DNA of 20,241 nucleotides from a virus. Position numbers and translations under genes: made by a program. The notes beneath the pieces were generated by a model that was not told the DNA's origin, did not search any database, and worked only from the letters and a program-made list of their open reading frames with translations. The DNA is taken from positions 1-20,241 of IMG/VR virus record IMGVR_UViG_3300003794_000021. The stretch is one strand, 5' to 3'. Shown here piece by piece: positions 4,414 to 13,186 of this stretch. Numbering within the stretch: the first letter of the stretch is position 1; every line of letters begins with the position of its first letter.

Positions 4414-7400
4414 GTGGCTGATAAGGATCTGGATGAGCTGATCACGGACCTCAAGAAGGTCGCCGTCGCCACGGCCGGCCTGACGGTCGCGCAGATCGCG
4501 GTCAAGAAGGTGACCGATCAACTGACGGCCACCGTCGGCGCCTTCGACAAACAGGTGACGAAGGCCACGAAGGGCGTCGAGGACCTGACGGCCAAGGTCA
4601 ACGCCCTCAACGGGCAGGCGGGCCGGGCCGCCGGAAACGTCGGCGACCTGGTGGGCCGATTCGATGACCTGCTCGGCAAGCTCGGGCCGCTGAGCGACGT
4701 GATGACGGCCGTCGGCGACCGGCTGGAGGTCGTGGCGGCCATGGCGCGACAGGGCTCTGCGTCGATCAACATTCACAACCAGTCGCTGGTCCAGCTGCAG
4801 TCGGCCAGTATCGCGGTGGCCAATGCCCAGGGCGCGGTCTCCGACGCGATGGGGAAGACCGAGGCCGCGGCCGACAAGAGCTCGGAAAAGCTCAAGAAGG
4901 TTCACGAGACAGCTCAGGAGCTGGGCGGCGCGATGATCGACGCTGTCGGCGCGCTAGCCTCCGGCGAAGCGCCCATGAAGGTGCTCACCGAAAAGGGCGG
5001 CGATGTCGCCAAGATGCTCCTGAAGGCCAAGGTGGACGGGGTCAGCCTCGTCGAGACGTTCAAGTCCCTCGGCCTGGCCACGGGCGTCTTGCAAGTGGCC
5101 ACGACCAGCGCCGCCGCCGCGCAGGACGTGAATGCCGTGTCGGCTGGTGCGGCGACCGCGGCCATGGAGGCGCAAACGGTCGCCGCGGGCGAACTGGCCG
5201 CCGCCGAAAGCGTGGCGCTTGCTCCGCTGGGCGTCATCCTGGCGGGGATCGCCGTCGCGGCCGCCGGGGTCGCGGCCGTGTTCGCCATCGCCGCGCACGA
5301 CATCAGCAAGAACGCCGGCGATCTGACCAGGGACATGGGCCTGACCGAAGAGCAGATGGGCCGGGTCAAGGACAAGTCCGTCACGATGGGGGACGTCGCC
5401 AAGGCCACCTTCGAGACGCTGGGCGACAGCTTGATGGGAGCGTTCGGGCCAGGCCTGAAGGCGATCGGCGAGGGCTTCACGTCCGCCTATCACACCGTCA
5501 CGGACGTCTCGCTGAAGGCGGCGGCGTTCGCGGTCGGCGTCTTCGCCGGCGCGGTCCAGGCGATCCGCGTCGCCTGGGCGGTGCTGCCGGCGGCGATGGG
5601 CGACATCATCATCTCCGGCGTCAATCTGGTCCTGGATGGCGTGGGCAAGATGGTCAACGGCGCCATCGGGCTGGCCAACGGGCTGATCGGCACGGTCAAC
5701 TGGCTGGCCAAGAAGCTGGGCCTGTCGCTGGCGCTTCCCGATCTCGGCCAGGTTCAGGTCGCCAAGCTGACGAACCAGTTCGCCGGCGCGGCCAAGTCGG
5801 CGGGAAGCGCGATCAGCGCCGCCTTCGGCAACGGCTTCAGGGGCGGCTTCGAGGGCGTGATGGACATCCCCGGCCGGATCGCCGGTCGCGCCGTGGAGAT
5901 CGCCAAGGATCGGATCGAGAAGGAGGCTGGCGCAGCCGCGCCGCATTCTACGGGGGCCTCGCCCGGTCATGACGCGGGCCGCAAGGCCGCCGACATGATC
6001 AAGGCGCGCGACTACGGCCATCTTGATCGCCAGGAGCCGATCTCGCTCCAGCAAGATGCGCCTGTCGACGGCCTTCGTCCGGGCGTCTTCAGCGTCGAAG
6101 GCTTGAAGAGCTTCGAAGACCCGATCAGCAAGAATCTCGATGCTCTGATCAGCAAGCTGACCGACATCAACAAGCTGGCGCCGGAACTCGGCAAGCAGTT
6201 CGAGGCGGCGTTCGGCAAGACCGGCAAGGCGCTGAGCGATGTGCTGACCAGCTTTTCCGCCTATGCGCTGGAAGTCGCCAAGCTCGACAGGGACGCGCCC
6301 GGTGGCGTTCTCACGCCTGAGCAGCAGGAGAAGCGCACCCAGGTCCAAATCAAGGGTTACGCGGCCATGGCCGGCGCGGCCAAGGGGTTCTTCAAGGAGA
6401 ATTCCGACGGCTACAAGGCCATGCAGGTCGCCGAGATCGCGTTCCACACGATCGAGACCCTCAACACCATAAAATCGATGGCGCTGCACGGCGCCGAGAC
6501 GGCCAGCGCGGTGAGCGGCGAAGCCGCCAAGCAGGCTGCGTTCAGCGCCACGGCCTACGCCAAGACGCTGAGCGGCCTGCCGTTCCCGTTCAATCTGCTG
6601 GCCGGCGCGGCGGTTCTTGCCGCGCTCGTCCAGGCTGGCGCCGCGATCAAGGGCAAGCCGAGTGGCGGCGGTTCCGTCCCCGGCGCCAACGACATGAAGA
6701 CGCGCCAGGACACGCAAGGCGCAGGCTCGGTCCTCGGCGATCCCAAGGCCAAGTCCGAGAGCCTGGAAAAGGCCCTGACCCATGCCCAGGCCTACGAGAA
6801 CAAGGATCTCGAATACGGCAACGCCATGGTCCGCTCGCTGAAGTCGATCGACGACCAGATCGGCGCGGTCGCCTCGGCCTTGGCCAAGTCGTTCGGAGCC
6901 GGCGGCATGCTGAGCACGCAGGGCCTGAACCTGGGCAAGACCGGGACCTCGGCGACCCTGTCGAACCTGGGCTTCTCGAAGTCGACGACCCGGACACTGC
7001 AGGACCAGGGCATCCAGTTCGACGTCGCGACCCTGGGGGCGATCGGCGAGGGCGGGCTGTCCGGCTCGACCTATCAGCAGGTGCTGGAGACCACCAAGAA
7101 GAAGGCCTTCGGGGTCACGACCTCGAACAAGAGCAAGGTGATCACCGAGACCGGCGCTCTGGACGGCGATTTCCTTGATCAGATCACCAAGCTGGTCGGC
7201 TCGCTGGGCAAGGGCGTCACCGACGCGGCCAAGGCGCTGAAGGCGACGGGCGTCGAGGAAATCTTGGCCAGCTTCAAGGTCGAGCTGGGCAAGCTGTCCT
7301 TCAAGGACATGACCGGGACGCAGATCGAGGAGGCGCTGAACGCCGTCTTCGGCAAGCTGGGCGACGACATGGCCAAGGCCGCCGTGCCGGCGATCGCCCA

Positions 7401-9237
7401 GTTCCAGAAGGTGGGCGAAGGGGCTTTCGAGACCCTGGTCCGCGTGGCGAGGCAATATGAGGTGATCGACACGACGCTGAAGTCGGTCGGCATGACCTTC
7501 GCCACCGTGGGTGTGGCCTCGCTGGAAGCGCGTGAGCGCTTGGTCGACCTGGTCGGCGGCCTCGACAATCTTACCGACCAGACCGCCTTCTTCGCCGAGC
7601 ACTTCCTGAGCGAGGACGAGCGGCTGAAGCCGGTCAAGGACTCGGTGGCCGGCAGGTTGGCCGAGTTGAAGCTGCCCGCCGACCTGTCGCGCGACGACTT
7701 CACGGCCCTGGTCCTCAAGCAGGACGTCTCCACCCAGGCCGGCGCCGAGCTTTACGCCGCTCTGATGGCCCTGGCGCCGGCGTTCGACAAGGTGGCCACG
7801 GCCGCGGAGACCGCCCAGAAGGCGGTCAGCGACAAGAAGGCCTCCATCCAGGACCAGATTGACGCCCTGGTGCTGTCGCCGGCCGAGCAACTGTCCAAGT
7901 CCCGCAAGGCGGAGATGAAGGCGGTCACGGAACTGGACCAGGCGCTGGCGCCATTCCTGGAGACCCTGTGGAAGGCGCAGGACGCCGCCGAGGCCGCCAG
8001 GCTGGCGACCGAGCAGTCCGGCATGCGCGCGGACCTTCTGGAAGCCCAGGGACGGAGCGAGGAGGCCAAGGCGCTGCGGCGCACCCTAGCCCTGGCGGCG
8101 ATCAAGGACCCCATTCAGCAGGGTCTTCAGCAACAGATCTGGGCCGCTCAGGACGCCGCCGAGAAGGTGGCCGCCGCACGGGACGTGTTGACCCAGGCCT
8201 ATCAGCGCGAGCACGACGCTATCCAGGCGACCAAGGACAAGTTCCAGGCGCTGTCGTCGTCGCTGCGGGCGTTCAGCGCCAGCTTGACGAGCACCATCGC
8301 CGGGACGGATTTGGCCACGCGCTACCGTATGGCGCGCCAGACCTTCCAGGCGACCGCGTCCCTGGCCCGACTGGGCGACCCCGACGCCATGGGCCGGCTG
8401 CAAGCCGATGGCGAGGCCTTTACCGCCGCCTCGCGCGACTACGTCTCGACCAGCCTGGACTATCTGCGTGATGTCGGCCTGGTCCGTTCGGCCGTCGACG
8501 AGGCGGCCGACACCGCCGACCGCCAGGTCTCGATCGCCGAGCGGCAGCTGGAAGCGCTGGACGCCTCGGTTCAGGGACTGATCCAGATCAACGGCAGCGT
8601 CGTTTCGGTGCGGGACGCGATCGCGGGGCTGCAGGCGGCCAATCAGGCCGCAGCGGCGGCGGGTGTGGTCGCTGTTGGCGGCCAGCCCATCCCTGGTGCG
8701 CAGAGCAGCGCACCAAGCACGCCTTCGCTCACCAATGCGCAAAAGGAGCTGAACAACGCCGCCTTCTTCTGGGGCCTGGTCAACAGCGACATGGGGCGCG
8801 CTACAGCGAACGATCCCTCGGACATCAACACCTACGCCAAGGGAATCGCGGCCCGGTACAGCCCCGGCTACCTGGACATCGTCAACAGCCAGGGGATCGA
8901 CGCCGCCAACGCCTTGGTGGACGCCGGAAAGCTGACCTACGCGCAGGGCGGCGCGCTGAAATTCGCCACCGGCGGCGGGTTCGAGGTTGGCGGTTCCGGT
9001 CCGCCGGATTCCAAGCTTTTCAACTTGGCCCTCAGCCCGGGCGAGGCGGTCAATGTCCGCCGGGCCGACCAGAAAGACGACCCGTCCCTGATCAGTGAGC
9101 TGCGGCGCCTGCGCGAGGAGCTCGCGGACCTGCGCGCCACCAGCGCCCGGATCGCCACCAGCAACGACAAGATGGAGCGCACCTTGACCAACGTGACCGA
9201 AGGCGGCCGCGCCATGCAGACCCAGGCTGCCGCCTGA
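4414..9237 (+). CDS. Tail tape measure protein
   Basis: This 1607-residue protein starts at GTG 4414, after GGGAGAG. Tape measures set tail length and leave through the tube. Visible features: a long helical N-terminal region rich in heptads (about 1-260); hydrophobic segments at about 268-292 (PLGVILAGIAVAAAGVAAVF), 368-412 and 722-745; coiled coil around 1129-1290 (QKAVSDKKASIQDQIDALV); and the classic C-terminal motif GGGFEVGGSGPPDSKLFNLALSPGEAVNV (about 1518-1548), followed by a final coiled coil (LRRLREELADLRATSARI). I see no peptidase or lysozyme motif. Using the usual rule of about 0.15 nm per residue, the tail would be around 240 nm. Its TGA overlaps the next ATG (TGATG), so the distal tail gene is translationally coupled. 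Confidence 0.85.
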   Translation: MADKDLDELITDLKKVAVATAGLTVAQIAVKKVTDQLTATVGAFDKQVTKATKGVEDLTAKVNALNGQAGRAAGNVGDLVGRFDDLLGKLGPLSDVMTAVGDRLEVVAAMARQGSASINIHNQSLVQLQSASIAVANAQGAVSDAMGKTEAAADKSSEKLKKVHETAQELGGAMIDAVGALASGEAPMKVLTEKGGDVAKMLLKAKVDGVSLVETFKSLGLATGVLQVATTSAAAAQDVNAVSAGAATAAMEAQTVAAGELAAAESVALAPLGVILAGIAVAAAGVAAVFAIAAHDISKNAGDLTRDMGLTEEQMGRVKDKSVTMGDVAKATFETLGDSLMGAFGPGLKAIGEGFTSAYHTVTDVSLKAAAFAVGVFAGAVQAIRVAWAVLPAAMGDIIISGVNLVLDGVGKMVNGAIGLANGLIGTVNWLAKKLGLSLALPDLGQVQVAKLTNQFAGAAKSAGSAISAAFGNGFRGGFEGVMDIPGRIAGRAVEIAKDRIEKEAGAAAPHSTGASPGHDAGRKAADMIKARDYGHLDRQEPISLQQDAPVDGLRPGVFSVEGLKSFEDPISKNLDALISKLTDINKLAPELGKQFEAAFGKTGKALSDVLTSFSAYALEVAKLDRDAPGGVLTPEQQEKRTQVQIKGYAAMAGAAKGFFKENSDGYKAMQVAEIAFHTIETLNTIKSMALHGAETASAVSGEAAKQAAFSATAYAKTLSGLPFPFNLLAGAAVLAALVQAGAAIKGKPSGGGSVPGANDMKTRQDTQGAGSVLGDPKAKSESLEKALTHAQAYENKDLEYGNAMVRSLKSIDDQIGAVASALAKSFGAGGMLSTQGLNLGKTGTSATLSNLGFSKSTTRTLQDQGIQFDVATLGAIGEGGLSGSTYQQVLETTKKKAFGVTTSNKSKVITETGALDGDFLDQITKLVGSLGKGVTDAAKALKATGVEEILASFKVELGKLSFKDMTGTQIEEALNAVFGKLGDDMAKAAVPAIAQFQKVGEGAFETLVRVARQYEVIDTTLKSVGMTFATVGVASLEARERLVDLVGGLDNLTDQTAFFAEHFLSEDERLKPVKDSVAGRLAELKLPADLSRDDFTALVLKQDVSTQAGAELYAALMALAPAFDKVATAAETAQKAVSDKKASIQDQIDALVLSPAEQLSKSRKAEMKAVTELDQALAPFLETLWKAQDAAEAARLATEQSGMRADLLEAQGRSEEAKALRRTLALAAIKDPIQQGLQQQIWAAQDAAEKVAAARDVLTQAYQREHDAIQATKDKFQALSSSLRAFSASLTSTIAGTDLATRYRMARQTFQATASLARLGDPDAMGRLQADGEAFTAASRDYVSTSLDYLRDVGLVRSAVDEAADTADRQVSIAERQLEALDASVQGLIQINGSVVSVRDAIAGLQAANQAAAAAGVVAVGGQPIPGAQSSAPSTPSLTNAQKELNNAAFFWGLVNSDMGRATANDPSDINTYAKGIAARYSPGYLDIVNSQGIDAANALVDAGKLTYAQGGALKFATGGGFEVGGSGPPDSKLFNLALSPGEAVNVRRADQKDDPSLISELRRLREELADLRATSARIATSNDKMERTLTNVTEGGRAMQTQAAA

Positions 9238-10388
9238 TGCGCGCGCTTCCGCCCATTCCCATCACGCCCGCCCTCCTGACCAGCACCACCTGCGCCGAGC
9301 CGTCGGCGGGGGAGGCGGTCTGGAGCGCCGCCACGTCCTACAAGGGCGGCGACCGGGTCATCAGCACCACGACGCATCGCATCTACGAGTCGATCCCGAG
9401 CAAGAGTTCGGCGGTGATGATCACGATCAGCTCGGGGGTGATTACCTGGCCCAGCCATGGTCTGGCGGCCAATACCCCCATCACCTTTTCGACCACGGGC
9501 GGGCTGCCGTCGGGGCTGACGACGGGGACGACCTATTACGTCGTCGCCGACACGGCCAACACCTTCAAGGTCAGCGCGAGCAGCGGCGGTGGCGCGCTCG
9601 GGCTCAGCGGTTCGCAAAGCGGCGCCCACACGGCGCTGGTCAGCGTCAACCTCGGCCACGATCCGGCGACGGATACCGCGGGCTGGTGGCTCGACGTCGG
9701 CCCGACCAATCGCTGGGCCATGTTCGACCTGCTGCGCAACACCGGTACGACGACGGCCTCGCCGCTGACGGTCTCGATCACGCCGGGCCAGCGGGTGGAT
9801 TCGATCGGCGTCGTCGGCATGGTCGCCGACACCGTGACGGTCTCGGTCAAGGTGGCCGGAGCGACCGTCTACACAGCTTCGGCCAACCTGCTGAACCGGC
9901 CAACCAGCGGCTGGTACGACTACTTCTTCGGCGCGTTCCGGTATCGCCAGGAGTTCGCCCGTTTCGACCTGCCGCCCTATACCAACGCGGTCATCACCAT
10001 CACCCTGACCAAGGCCAACGGCGATGTCACCTGCGGCGGCGTGGTGCTGGGCTCGTCCGTCTATCTGGGCCGCACCCAGCACGACGCCGAGAGCGACGCG
10101 CTGAACTTCTCGAAGATCGACCGCGACGACTTCGGGACCGCCGCCCTCGTTCCCCGCCGCTCGGTGCCGCGCACCGTCCAGACCCTGCGCTGCAAGAAGA
10201 CCGACGTCGATCGGATCCTGCAGCTGCGCGACGACCTCAACGCCGTGCCGGCGCTGTGGTCGGGCCTGGACGACCAGGACAGCGGCTACTTCTCGGCCCT
10301 GCTCATCGTCGGTGTCTACAAGCGGTTCACGATCTCGATGGACCAGCCGGAAGACGCCCTGATTTCCCTCGAACTGGAAGAGGTCTGA
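9237..10388 (+). CDS. Distal tail protein with carbohydrate-binding module
   Basis: The 383-residue protein starts at ATG 9237, overlapping the tape measure stop. The N-terminus carries a chitin-binding-like module, WSAATSYKGGDRV then HRIYES (about 29-53), whose other half (HDPATDTAGWWLDVGPTNRW) appears only after residue 140. In between (about 60-133) is a beta domain of the HGL-type seen in phage fibres (WPSHGLAANTPITFSTTGGLP ... TYYVVADTANTFKVS), so one domain is inserted into another. The rest is a beta-sandwich, with YDYFFGAFRYRQEFARFDLPPY and a C-terminal module ending RFTISMDQPEDALISLELEEV. Similar proteins lie between tape measure and fibre genes in other phages and probably join tube to fibre and touch the cell surface. 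Sugar specificity is not predictable. Confidence 0.65.
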   Translation: MRALPPIPITPALLTSTTCAEPSAGEAVWSAATSYKGGDRVISTTTHRIYESIPSKSSAVMITISSGVITWPSHGLAANTPITFSTTGGLPSGLTTGTTYYVVADTANTFKVSASSGGGALGLSGSQSGAHTALVSVNLGHDPATDTAGWWLDVGPTNRWAMFDLLRNTGTTTASPLTVSITPGQRVDSIGVVGMVADTVTVSVKVAGATVYTASANLLNRPTSGWYDYFFGAFRYRQEFARFDLPPYTNAVITITLTKANGDVTCGGVVLGSSVYLGRTQHDAESDALNFSKIDRDDFGTAALVPRRSVPRTVQTLRCKKTDVDRILQLRDDLNAVPALWSGLDDQDSGYFSALLIVGVYKRFTISMDQPEDALISLELEEV

Positions 10389-10392
10389 TCCC

Positions 10393-11163
10393 GTGACCGC
10401 ACAAATCACGGCGCTCCCCACGCCGCCGTCCACCAACGACCCCGCCAACTTCAACACCCGCGCCGACGCGTTCCTGGGGCAGATGCCGACCTTCGTGACG
10501 GAGGCGAACGCGCTGGCGACCGAAGTGAATGGCCTGGCGGTTCAAGTGACCCAGGACAAAGCGGCCGCGGCGGCTTCGGCGACTACCGCCACGACCAAAG
10601 CTTCGCAGGCGGCCGACCAGGTGGGGCTGGCGGCGAATCAGGTAACGCTGGCGGCCGGCCAGGTCACGCTGGCAGCCGGCCAGGTGACACTGGCGACCAC
10701 CCAGGCGGGGATCGCGACCACCAAGGCCAACGACGCGGCCGCCATCCTGACGCAGGTCCAGAATGTCGCCTCGGGCGTGTCGTTCTCGACCAAGTCGCTG
10801 ACCTCCAACGCCATCGCGGTCGGGACCAAGACCTGGACCGTCGACAGCGGCGAGAGCTTCGTCGCGGGCATGCCGATCTATGCCGTGGCTAGCAGCGACC
10901 CGAGCCGGTTCATGGTCGGAGTCTGCACCGCCTACGCCGGCGCCACCCTGACGGTCGCCGTCACTCAGGTCTCGGCGACCACCGGCACGGTCAGCAACTG
11001 GGACATCAGCATCGGCGGCGTTCCGGGCGTTCCCGGCGCCGGCTTCCCAGCTGGCGGTCTGCCCGGCCAGCTGTTCCGCAAGAAATCCGCCGTCGATTTC
11101 GACACCGAGTGGGTCCCGGACAACGGCGGCAACCTGTTCTCCTGGCAACAACAAGGGATCTGA
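10393..11163 (+). CDS. Tail fibre protein with coiled-coil repeats
   Basis: The 256-residue protein starts at GTG 10393 after GAAGAGG. Its N-terminus, ITALPTPPSTNDPANFNTRADAFLGQMPTFVTEANALATEVN, is characteristic of the attachment end of many siphophage and prophage fibres. A central coiled coil follows: five 7-residue units of the QVTLAAG type (about 76-110), encoded by five 21-bp tandem repeats. Then comes a small beta domain (TKTWTVDSGESFVAGMPIYAVASSDPSRFMVG), a GVPGVPGAGFPAGG linker, and the end segment GQLFRKKSAVDFDTEWV that often closes phage fibres. It probably forms the trimeric shaft carrying the receptor-binding proteins encoded next. Confidence 0.7.
   Translation: MTAQITALPTPPSTNDPANFNTRADAFLGQMPTFVTEANALATEVNGLAVQVTQDKAAAAASATTATTKASQAADQVGLAANQVTLAAGQVTLAAGQVTLATTQAGIATTKANDAAAILTQVQNVASGVSFSTKSLTSNAIAVGTKTWTVDSGESFVAGMPIYAVASSDPSRFMVGVCTAYAGATLTVAVTQVSATTGTVSNWDISIGGVPGVPGAGFPAGGLPGQLFRKKSAVDFDTEWVPDNGGNLFSWQQQGI
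10618..10722 (+). repeat. Five 21-bp tandem repeats in the tail fibre gene
   Basis: Five units beginning CAGGT or CAGGC start at 10618, 10639, 10660, 10681 and 10702. Units 2 and 3 differ at two positions; the outer units are more diverged. Each encodes one heptad (QVTLAAG-like), so unit gain or loss would change fibre shaft length without shifting the frame. Confidence 0.8.
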
Positions 11164-11166
11164 TCC

Positions 11167-11562
11167 ATGGCCACCGCGCCCAATTTCGCGTCCACCACGC
11201 TGCCGCCCGACATCGTCCAGCTCACCGCCGCCAACACCAACCGCGACGGCACCGGCACGATGGTCAAGGTCGCTACCGGCACCGCCGCGGGCATCGTCAC
11301 CGAGCAGCTTCGCGTCACCGCCACCGGCAACACGACGGCGGGCATGATCCGCTTTTTCCTGTCGCTGAACGGCGGGACGTCGAAGTTCTTCCTGACCGAA
11401 ACGCCGGTGCTCGGCGCCAACCCTAGCGGCACCGCTCAGGCTTTCACCACAATCGTCGACGCCCTGACCGGCCTGACGCTTCAGGGGACGACCACCGAGC
11501 TCTACGCAGCCACCCACAACGCCGAAACCTTCAACGTCATCCACCACAAGGCGGGGCTCTAA
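11167..11562 (+). CDS. Small beta-rich structural protein of the tail tip, function unknown
   Basis: The 131-residue protein starts at ATG 11167, four bases after the fibre stop, with AAGGG upstream. It is almost wholly beta-strand with many Thr and Gly residues (VKVATGTAAGIVTEQLRVTATGNTTAGMIRFFLSLNGGTSKFFLTETPV) and has no signal peptide or membrane segment. Similar small proteins lie between fibre and adhesin genes in phages and may be fibre domains, connectors or assembly partners, but I do not recognise a named family. The next gene follows after two bases, so the three fibre genes form one translational block. Confidence 0.55.
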   Translation: MATAPNFASTTLPPDIVQLTAANTNRDGTGTMVKVATGTAAGIVTEQLRVTATGNTTAGMIRFFLSLNGGTSKFFLTETPVLGANPSGTAQAFTTIVDALTGLTLQGTTTELYAATHNAETFNVIHHKAGL

Positions 11563-11564
11563 GC

Positions 11565-12695
11565 ATGGCTATTCCGAGTAGTTCTAATCGCGGTGTTTTG
11601 GGGCGAATTGGGGCGACGCAGGGGGCTGGTGCGGCCACTTCGGTAGTCGGACAGTCGACCGGTCCAGCCTTCGTTACCGCTTCGGGAATCCCACCGTTGG
11701 GGTGGTTAGGCATCTTCAACACAGGTCGATACTTGACCTTCCTTGATAGCGGGACATTCACGGCGCCGGTCTCTGGCTACTATCGCGTCCGTGTACTAGG
11801 CGCAGGTGGGAGTGGAGCAACGATCAGTGGCACAATGAAAAGAGCCACTGGCGGCGGTGGCGGCGGCTACTCGATGGGTACGATTTGGCTAACGCAAGGA
11901 CAGAGCATTCCGGTCACAGTGGGAAAAGGCGGCGTCTGGAGTGGTGATGGCCAGCCGGGGAGCGTGGGCGGAACCTCCACCTTTGGAGCTTACATATCCG
12001 CTACAGGCGGTGCAGGCGGCCTCTGCGCGGACGCCGCAAAGGCGGTTGCAGGTGCTCTTGGAGGCGTCGGTACGGGTGGAAGCTTGATCAACGCCAATGG
12101 CGGCAAGTCCGGCTCGATCGACGCCAACGCAGGCTACTCCGCGAGCGGCGGCGGAGGCGCGGGCTCGCAGCTCGGTCATGGCGGAGACTCGGGATCGATC
12201 AGCGGCGGCGCAAGCAACAACAATGCTGCGACGGGCGGCGGGGGCGTCGGGGGGGCTACTTCGGCCAGCATCATACGAGGAAGCGAGCAGGCAACGGGGG
12301 GAGCCGGTGTTGCCAGCGCTTCGACTGCGCTGCTCGGTGGTTTTGACCTGTTGTCCGTCGGAGCGAACCTGAACATCAACGGTACCGTCAATTCCAGCAG
12401 CGCGGCTTTTCGCTTTCCCGGCGACGGCTTCGCGGGCGGCGGCGGCGGCCCCAACTACCATACCACGTCTAATGGTGGCATCGGCGGCACAGGAGCCGGC
12501 GGTGGCGCGACCATTGCATCAAACGGTACATGCACGTCTGGGGCTGGCGGTGTGTTCGGTGGAGCCGGCGCTGCCGCTAGTGCTAACGCCACCATTGCAC
12601 CAAAACCAGGCTTCGGCGGCGGCGGGGGCGGCGCTGCGTGTAACGGTGGCGGCCAATCGACCGGCGGCGACGGCCTGATTGTTGTCGAGTGGTAG
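11565..12695 (+). CDS. Glycine-rich receptor-binding tail adhesin
   Basis: The 376-residue protein starts at ATG 11565. The first 65 residues look like an attachment region. Then FLDSGTFTAPVSGYYRVRVLGAGGSG is the usual entry to glycine-rich phage tail-tip domains. From about residue 95 to the end the protein is dominated by GGGG, GGAGG and GGIGG runs separated by variable Ser/Thr/Asn loops, and closes with GGDGLIVVEW, a typical last strand. Such polyglycine domains, as in T-even gp38-like adhesins, present variable loops to the host receptor. DNA composition differs from neighbours: 11701-11760 has 29 G/C of 60, against 44 of 60 at 10141-10200. The rare leucine codons TTA (11706) and CTA (11796) also occur, suggesting exchange of this module. 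It is probably the host- or target-range determinant. Confidence 0.7.
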   Translation: MAIPSSSNRGVLGRIGATQGAGAATSVVGQSTGPAFVTASGIPPLGWLGIFNTGRYLTFLDSGTFTAPVSGYYRVRVLGAGGSGATISGTMKRATGGGGGGYSMGTIWLTQGQSIPVTVGKGGVWSGDGQPGSVGGTSTFGAYISATGGAGGLCADAAKAVAGALGGVGTGGSLINANGGKSGSIDANAGYSASGGGGAGSQLGHGGDSGSISGGASNNNAATGGGGVGGATSASIIRGSEQATGGAGVASASTALLGGFDLLSVGANLNINGTVNSSSAAFRFPGDGFAGGGGGPNYHTTSNGGIGGTGAGGGATIASNGTCTSGAGGVFGGAGAAASANATIAPKPGFGGGGGGAACNGGGQSTGGDGLIVVEW

Positions 12696-12719
12696 CCAGG
12701 CCAAGCGAAAGCTAACCCC

Positions 12720-13154
12720 ATGGACATCCCCACCCTGATCGCCAAGTCGTGGCCCTACGTCGTGGTGGCCGCGCCGGGGATCTATGCGGTGGTCAAGGAC
12801 CTCCTCGGCCGGCGGGCGATCGCTCGCAAGGCCGAGGCGGACTTGATGCAGATGGCGCAGGACGCCGCCTCCGGGGTGATCCACACCTTGCGCGAGGAGG
12901 CCGAACGCCTGGCCCAGCGCCTCGAACAGGTCGAGGCCGAGCTGGGCGACCTGCGCCGCGAGCATAGCCGCATGATCCTGGACAAGGACGCCCGCATCGC
13001 CCTCCTGGAAGGCGAGAAGCGGCAGCTGGAGGCCAGGGTCTCGGCCTATCGCCGGATCCTGGCCGCCAACGGCCTGGCCGACGAGCCGGCCTCCCAGCAC
13101 TTCGAGGTGGCGGCCGGCGACAAGCCGGTCGTCATCCCCGCGGCGGTCGGCTGA
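12720..13154 (+). CDS. Membrane-anchored coiled-coil protein of the lysis region
   Basis: The 144-residue protein starts at ATG 12720 with a weak ribosome binding site. One hydrophobic segment (about 10-29, SWPYVVVAAPGIYAVVKDLL) is followed by a basic patch (GRRAIARKAEA) and a long heptad coiled coil (about 50-122, IHTLREEAERLAQRLEQVEAELGDLRREHSRM). Its place just before the endolysin suggests lysis: an i-spanin or a holin-associated protein. However, the positive-inside rule with RRxxxRK after the membrane segment favours a cytoplasmic C-terminus, the opposite of an i-spanin. I therefore leave the role open. No multi-span holin is visible nearby. Confidence 0.55.
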   Translation: MDIPTLIAKSWPYVVVAAPGIYAVVKDLLGRRAIARKAEADLMQMAQDAASGVIHTLREEAERLAQRLEQVEAELGDLRREHSRMILDKDARIALLEGEKRQLEARVSAYRRILAANGLADEPASQHFEVAAGDKPVVIPAAVG

Positions 13155-13186
13155 CCGCCTGAATCCCACAACAAAGGAGCCCACCC

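Noticed and set aside
4954-7890. 978-codon open frame on the - strand inside the tape measure gene
   Set aside because: It lies opposite a clear tape measure gene, is rich in Arg, Gly, Leu and His with no domain, and is the expected shadow of GC-rich codons.
2256-9237. Contractile (R-type or Mu-like) tail
   Set aside because: No sheath, baseplate spike or gpD/gpV-like genes; the two-frame chaperone and gene order fit a non-contractile tail.
10618-10722. CRISPR-like repeat array
   Set aside because: Units are contiguous 21-bp in-frame repeats encoding heptads, with no spacers.
8937-11547. Two long - strand frames (8937-10457 and 10327-11547)
   Set aside because: Shadows of the distal tail and fibre genes; repetitive Arg/Gly/Asp composition without any motif.
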